Shown: positions 5,659 through 9,464 of the stretch, one piece after another | How positions within the stretch are numbered: position 1 is the first letter of the stretch | Layout: each line of letters begins with the position of its first letter | Made by a program: the position numbers and the translations under genes | The notes under the pieces: model-generated | What the model saw: the letters and a program-made list of their open reading frames with translations, nothing else | Told to the model about the DNA's origin: nothing | Database searches by the model: none | Origin: an uncultured Eubacterium sp. | GTDB taxonomy: Bacteria; Bacillota_A; Clostridia; Lachnospirales; Lachnospiraceae | Assembly: GCA_947653505.1 (NCBI GenBank) | Contig: CANTHI010000103.1 | Location: forward strand, 1-9,464 | Direction of reading: 5' to 3' | Length of the DNA stretch: 9,464 nt

Positions 5659-6975
5659 CTATTCGCTTAAGAATCCTTTATAATACCGCACAACCATCTT
5701 AGACTCAATCTGCTTAATCGTCTCAATTACAACACCCACAATAATAATGATCGATGTTCCTCCAAACGACACATTTGCGTTAAACACCCCATTAAAGAAA
5801 ATCGGTATTACCGCACAGATCGAAAGTCCGACAGCGCCGATAAATACAATATAATTCAAAATCTTCGTCAGATATTCACTCGTTGGTTTGCCCGGACGGA
5901 TGCCTGGTATAAAGCCACCCTGCTTTTTCATATTATCTGCAATTTCCAGCGGATTGAATGTAATTGACGTATAGAAATACGCAAATACAACGACCAGAAT
6001 CAGATATACAGCCAGTCCGATTGACAATACAGGATTTGCCGGATCACACCAGTTTCTCTGCTGCAGACCATTTAAAATCTTTCCGCCAATGCCTGTCCCG
6101 CCGTCTACGCCGAGCAGTGTACAGATTACAACCGGAAATTCCATAATAGACTGGGCAAAAATAATCGGAATCACACCGCCGGTATTGACCTTCAGAGGAA
6201 TAAATGAACTCTGGCCGCCAACGGTCTTTCTGCCCTGAATCTTTTTCGAATACTGTACCGGTATCTTACGCTCCGCATCCTGCAGTACAATAACAAAAAT
6301 AACAGTCAGAAGTATGACTGCAAGTATAATCACTGCGGCAAGCACACCTCTTGCAACCTTCTGGTTCTTTACAAACTGTTCATACAGTGTAGACATGTCA
6401 GCCGGTATTCTGGATACGATATTGATAACCAGTACAATAGAAATCCCGTTGCCGACACCCTTTTCTGTAATCTGTTCTCCAATCCACATCAGCACTGCAG
6501 ATCCTGCGGTCAGAATACATACGACCTGAATTACAGAAAATGCACTATAATCTGTCAGATATCCCATTCTGCCAAATCCGATTGCCATAGCGACTGACTC
6601 AATCAGAGCAAGCGCTACTGTGACATAACGGGTAATGCTGGCAATTTTTTTTCTGCCGTCTTCCCCGTCACGCTGCATCTCCTCGAGCTTTGGAATTGCA
6701 ATCGTAAGGAGCTGCATAATAATGGAAGACGTGATATAAGGTGTAATGCTCAATGCAAAGATCGACATTTCATTGAAAGAACCACCGGTAATCGCATCGA
6801 AAAAGTTGAATGCTCCGTTGGTCTGTGAACTGAACCATTCTGCAAATAACGCAGAGTCAATACCCGGACAAGGAAGCTGTGAGCCTAGCCGGATCACGAT
6901 CAGCATAAAAAAAGTATATACTAATCGTTCCCGGATTTCCTGTACCCTGAATGCACTACGAAGTGTCTGTAACAT
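5659..6975 (-). CDS. secY: Protein translocase channel subunit SecY
   Basis: SecY is the multi-spanning pore of the SecYEG translocon in the cytoplasmic membrane, moving pre-proteins driven by SecA and inserting membrane proteins. The 438-residue length and about ten hydrophobic segments fit the family. Visible signatures are the start LRSAFRVQEIRERLVYTF, the TM2 region ITPYITSSIIMQLL (77-90), and the cytoplasmic loop QDAERKIPVQYSKKI (232-246), which contacts SecA and ribosomes. NPLEIADNMKKQGGFIPGIR (341-360) and the C-terminal GGTSIIIIVGVVIETIKQIE are also present. The start overlaps the rplO stop by one base. A hairpin begins 7 bases after the TAG stop, so this is probably the end of a major transcript segment. 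Confidence 0.99.
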   Translation of the reverse strand: MLQTLRSAFRVQEIRERLVYTFFMLIVIRLGSQLPCPGIDSALFAEWFSSQTNGAFNFFDAITGGSFNEMSIFALSITPYITSSIIMQLLTIAIPKLEEMQRDGEDGRKKIASITRYVTVALALIESVAMAIGFGRMGYLTDYSAFSVIQVVCILTAGSAVLMWIGEQITEKGVGNGISIVLVINIVSRIPADMSTLYEQFVKNQKVARGVLAAVIILAVILLTVIFVIVLQDAERKIPVQYSKKIQGRKTVGGQSSFIPLKVNTGGVIPIIFAQSIMEFPVVICTLLGVDGGTGIGGKILNGLQQRNWCDPANPVLSIGLAVYLILVVVFAYFYTSITFNPLEIADNMKKQGGFIPGIRPGKPTSEYLTKILNYIVFIGAVGLSICAVIPIFFNGVFNANVSFGGTSIIIIVGVVIETIKQIESKMVVRYYKGFLSE

Positions 6976-7412
6976 TAGATCACCTCTGCTTTTCCACCAA
7001 GAGCCTCAATCTTTTCTTTTGCACCTGCGCTGAATGCATTGGCCTGAACAGTGAGCTTCTTGGTTAATTCTCCATTTCCAAGAATCTTAACGCCATCTCT
7101 TGGATTTTTAACAATACCTGTCTCCATTAACGTATCCACGGAAACCGTAGAATCATTGTCAAATCTCTCAAGTTCTGATACATTGATTCCAACGATTATC
7201 TTAGAATTAATATTCTTAAAGCCTCTCTTTGGTAATCTTCTGTATAATGGCATCTGGCCACCTTCAAAACCTGGTCTTGGAGCTCCTGAACGGGCCTTCT
7301 GACCTTTGTGTCCCTTACCGGCTGTCTTGCCGTTGCCTGAACCATGTCCGCGTCCTTTTCTGAATTTATCTTTTCTTGAACCTTCTGCGGCTTTTAAACT
7401 TGATAAGTCCAT
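6975..7412 (-). CDS. rplO: 50S ribosomal protein L15
   Basis: L15 is an early-to-mid assembly protein of the 50S subunit whose glycine-rich N-terminal extension threads into 23S rRNA. The 145-residue product has this extension at residues 20-42 ([18 protein letters not shown] onward). It then has [19 protein letters not shown] and the C-terminal signature [20 protein letters not shown] with the last residues GGKAEVI. The start at 7412 follows AAGGAGGTG with good spacing. The stop TAA shares its last A with the ATG of secY (TAATG), and the secY Shine-Dalgarno (AGAGGTGATC) lies inside the last rplO codons. This arrangement implies translational coupling of L15 and SecY. Confidence 0.98.
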   Translation of the reverse strand: MDLSSLKAAEGSRKDKFRKGRGHGSGNGKTAGKGHKGQKARSGAPRPGFEGGQMPLYRRLPKRGFKNINSKIIVGINVSELERFDNDSTVSVDTLMETGIVKNPRDGVKILGNGELTKKLTVQANAFSAGAKEKIEALGGKAEVI

Positions 7413-7434
7413 ACTGACACCTCCTTATTCTGAA

Positions 7435-7620
7435 TTATGCTTCTTCTACTTTTACATACGGTGCGATCTTGCGGAGTGCACCCTGTGTTGCGGCATTGTC
7501 CGGGAATGTTTTCGTCTGATTGAGCTTGTGGAAGCCTAAAGCTTCGATAATCTTACGATTCCTAGGCACTGCGCCGATTTTAGATCTGATCAGTGTAACC
7601 TTTACCATTTTCTCTGCCAT
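7435..7620 (-). CDS. rpmD: 50S ribosomal protein L30
   Basis: L30 is a small peripheral protein of the 50S subunit. At 61 residues it matches bacterial L30. The typical pattern is VKVTLIRSKIGAVPRNRKI, then EALGFHKLNQTKTFPDNAA and a C-terminal IAPYVKVEEA. Met1 is chosen over the in-frame Met5 because AGGAGG lies 6 bases upstream of Met1 (AGGAGG, CATAAA, ATG). It lies between rpsE and rplO as in most Firmicute spc operons. The 22-base gap to rplO contains that gene's Shine-Dalgarno. Confidence 0.96.
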   Translation of the reverse strand: MAEKMVKVTLIRSKIGAVPRNRKIIEALGFHKLNQTKTFPDNAATQGALRKIAPYVKVEEA

Positions 7621-7630
7621 TTTATGCCTC

Positions 7631-8140
7631 CTAACCTACAATCTCTTCTACAGATTTACCGCGGAGCTTCGCAACTTCTTCCGGAGATTTTAACTGAGCC
7701 AGAGCAGCGATTGTAGCAAGCACAACATTCTGTTTATTGTTAGAACCCAGTGATTTTGTACGGATATTCTTAATGCCTGCTAATTCGCAAACGCTTCGTG
7801 CCGGGCCGCCGGCGATAATACCAGTACCATCCGGAGACTTCTTAAGCAGTACAGTCGCACCTGTATGTTTCCCCAGAATGTCATGTGTGATACTCTTATT
7901 ATCATCTAATTTTACAGTAATGAGCTTTTTCATAGCATCTTCTTTGCCCTTGCGGATCGCCTCAGGAATTTCAGCTGCTTTACCCATTCCTGCGCCTACA
8001 TGTCCGTTGCCGTCACCAACAACTACCAGGGCTGAAAAACGCATGTTACGTCCGCCTTTTACAACCTTCGTGACACGTTTGATTGCTACAACGTTTTCTG
8101 TTAACTCTAACTGACTAGCATCAATTATTTCACGTTTCAT
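7631..8140 (-). CDS. rpsE: 30S ribosomal protein S5
   Basis: S5 stabilises 16S rRNA in the 30S body and affects decoding accuracy. The protein has 169 residues. The double-stranded RNA-binding N-domain includes the loop [20 protein letters not shown] (residues 28-47). That loop is known in the family to carry spectinomycin-resistance substitutions, and no deletion is evident in it here. The C-domain contains [19 protein letters not shown] (105-123) and the usual [10 protein letters not shown] helix. The start at 8140 has GGAGGAAACAGTTAC upstream, a good Shine-Dalgarno with a slightly long spacer. It ends at TAG 7631-7633, only 10 bases before rpmD, which suggests coupled translation. No anomalies. 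Confidence 0.98.
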   Translation of the reverse strand: MKREIIDASQLELTENVVAIKRVTKVVKGGRNMRFSALVVVGDGNGHVGAGMGKAAEIPEAIRKGKEDAMKKLITVKLDDNKSITHDILGKHTGATVLLKKSPDGTGIIAGGPARSVCELAGIKNIRTKSLGSNNKQNVVLATIAALAQLKSPEEVAKLRGKSVEEIVG

Positions 8141-8158
8141 GTAACTGTTTCCTCCTAC

Positions 8159-8527
8159 TTAGAATGTTAAACCAGCTTCTCTGGCTGCATCTGCCAAAGC
8201 CTGCACTTTGCCATGATAAATATATCCGCCGCGGTCAAATACAACCGTTGTAATACCTTTTTCCAAAGCTCTCTTTGCGATCACAGTGCCTACCTGTGCT
8301 GCTGCTGCAACGTTATTAGTCTTTTCCACTGCATCCTTTACGTCCTTATCCAGCGTGGAAGCAGCTGCGATGGTATTGCCAACTGTATCGTCAATGATCT
8401 GAGCGTACATATGATTATTACTTCTAAAAACCGCCAGACGTGGTCTTTCCGGTGTTCCGGAAATACGGCTGCGCAGTCTTCTGTGTTTATTTTCACGAAC
8501 CTTAGCTCTTGATTCCTTTCTAACCAT
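8159..8527 (-). CDS. rplR: 50S ribosomal protein L18
   Basis: L18 carries 5S rRNA into the 50S central protuberance together with L5. At 122 residues it has the expected length. Residues 1-30 are strongly basic ([20 protein letters not shown]), the RNA-binding arm. The conserved core follows ([17 protein letters not shown]), then the C-terminal signature [20 protein letters not shown] and REAGL. The ribosome binding site is not the usual AGGAGG: AAAGGGTGACGAGAG precedes the ATG, so AGGGTGA is the likely Shine-Dalgarno. The gap to rpsE is 18 bases. Identity is certain; the start is fixed by family length and the conserved MVRK beginning. Confidence 0.97.
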   Translation of the reverse strand: MVRKESRAKVRENKHRRLRSRISGTPERPRLAVFRSNNHMYAQIIDDTVGNTIAAASTLDKDVKDAVEKTNNVAAAAQVGTVIAKRALEKGITTVVFDRGGYIYHGKVQALADAAREAGLTF

Positions 8528-8545
8528 CTCTCGTCACCCTTTCAT

Positions 8546-9085
8546 TTATTTCTTACCAGTCTTACCAACTTTACGCCTAATAACTTCATCAATATATTTA
8601 ATACCTTTGCCCTTGTACGGTTCCGGTCTTCTCTTATCTCTGATCTCAGCCGCGTATTGGCCGACTTTTTCCTTGTCGATGCCCTTGATCGTAATCTTGT
8701 TGCCTTCAACTACAGATTCCAGACCTTCCGGATCCTCCATAATCACCGGATGGGAATAGCCCAGACTCAGTGTCAGCTTGTTGCCGGACTTGGCAGCCCT
8801 GTAACCTACGCCGTTTACTTCCAGCTGCTTTGTATAGCCTTCGGTAACACCTACTACCATGTTGTTGATCAGCGTTCTTGTCAGACCGTGCAAAGATTTC
8901 ATTTTCTTAAGATCATTCGGTCTTGAGACCAGAATACGTCCGTCCTCCTGCTTAATCTCCATTTCAGACGGCAGAACCCGTTCCAGCTCTCCTTTTGGTC
9001 CCTTCACAGTTACTTTATTATTTTCTGCAATCTCTACAGTTACCCCTGCAGGGATCGCGATTGGCATTCTACCTATCCGTGACAT
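8546..9085 (-). CDS. rplF: 50S ribosomal protein L6
   Basis: L6 binds 23S rRNA near the sarcin-ricin loop and the factor-binding site of the 50S subunit. The 179-residue length is normal for bacterial L6. The N-terminus [15 protein letters not shown] and the C-terminal signature [11 protein letters not shown] (residues 154-164), followed by a basic tail ending KVGKTGKK, are diagnostic. The start at 9085 is preceded by AGGAGG with a 7-base spacer (TACGGGC). The gene sits between rpsH and rplR in canonical spc order, with only 18 bases to rplR. It is presumably expressed as part of the polycistronic ribosomal-protein transcript. No anomalies were seen. Confidence 0.98.
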   Translation of the reverse strand: MSRIGRMPIAIPAGVTVEIAENNKVTVKGPKGELERVLPSEMEIKQEDGRILVSRPNDLKKMKSLHGLTRTLINNMVVGVTEGYTKQLEVNGVGYRAAKSGNKLTLSLGYSHPVIMEDPEGLESVVEGNKITIKGIDKEKVGQYAAEIRDKRRPEPYKGKGIKYIDEVIRRKVGKTGKK

Positions 9086-9126
9086 GCCCGTACCTCCTGT
9101 TTATTCTGAAAAATACCGTTTACTGA

Positions 9127-9464
9127 TTACCATACAAATGCTAATACTTCCCCGCCTACCTGCTGCTTTCTGGCTTCTTTATCTGTGATGATGCCCTTAT
9201 TGGTAGACAGGATCGCGATTCCCAGTCCGCCCAGTACATAAGGTACTTCATCCTTACCTGCATATACGCGAAGACCCGGCTTTGAGATTCTCTTAATGCC
9301 TGTAATAATCTTTTCATTTTTATCTGCGCCATACTTTAATGTGACACGGATTGCCTTGAAATTCCCGTCATCAACGATATCATACTTCGCGATATAGCCT
9401 TCTCTTTCAAGAATTTCAGCAATAGCAACCTTCATCTTGGATGACGGAATATCTACTGTATCAT
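9127..9464 (-). CDS. rpsH: 30S ribosomal protein S8, 5' end beyond the window
   Basis: S8 is a primary binder of the central domain of 16S rRNA and helps build the 30S platform. The reading frame stays open to the window edge, reading [18 protein letters not shown] before the first internal ATG at 9435. That Met is therefore not the true start, and about 20 N-terminal residues are missing. Family hallmarks are ISKPGLRVY, then [13 protein letters not shown] and [20 protein letters not shown] at the C-terminus, which is the conserved rRNA-binding half. The stop is TAA at 9127-9129. rplF follows after a 41-base gap, the standard spc operon order. Nothing is odd in the visible part, and identity is certain from sequence plus context. 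Confidence 0.97.
   Translation of the reverse strand, partial: DTVDIPSSKMKVAIAEILEREGYIAKYDIVDDGNFKAIRVTLKYGADKNEKIITGIKRISKPGLRVYAGKDEVPYVLGGLGIAILSTNKGIITDKEARKQQVGGEVLAFVW

Overview
The window looks like a chromosomal segment of a Gram-positive anaerobe of the Clostridia, most likely Lachnospiraceae-like. This is inferred from gene order, strong AGGAGG-type ribosome binding sites, moderate G+C, a zinc-LID adenylate kinase and the protein sequences; no database was searched. Every supported gene is on the minus strand, so transcription runs from high to low coordinates.

Right two thirds (9464 down to about 3585): the distal half of the spc ribosomal-protein operon and its usual extension, in the order rpsH (5' end outside the window), rplF, rplR, rpsE, rpmD, rplO, secY, adk, map, infA. 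The genes from rpsH to secY are tightly packed, and rplO and secY overlap by one base (TAATG). A terminator-like hairpin lies just after secY. It is followed by a 234-base gap with further hairpins and a possible weak promoter before adk. adk, map and infA form the next block, which ends in a clear intrinsic terminator 43 bases after infA. The usual continuation (rpmJ, rpsM, rpsK, rpsD, rpoA, rplQ) is absent, so the ancestral gene string is broken here.

Left third (3541 down to 1): a sodium/phosphate symporter fused to a PhoU domain. Upstream of it are a perfect TATAAT and TTTACA-like hexamers at exact 11-base spacing, resembling PhoP boxes. The symporter carries an unusual low-complexity, collagen-like Gly-Lys-Asp tail encoded by 18-base tandem repeats. 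Its stop codon appears to come from a one-base frame change: GKDGKD coding and a 49-codon open stretch continue in the +1 frame. Next is a solo HipA-like kinase-fold protein, probably in the same transcript. The last 144 bases hold no gene, but do hold a 32-base sequence that recurs in inverted orientation in the secY-adk gap.

Functionally, the right side supplies ribosome subunits, the Sec translocon channel, nucleotide balance, N-terminal methionine removal and initiation factor IF-1. The left side is a phosphate-uptake and possible signalling module. I see no CRISPR array, insertion sequence, rRNA or tRNA. The most unusual features are the symporter tail with its apparent frameshift, the 11-base-phased hexamers, the operon break after infA and the dispersed repeat.
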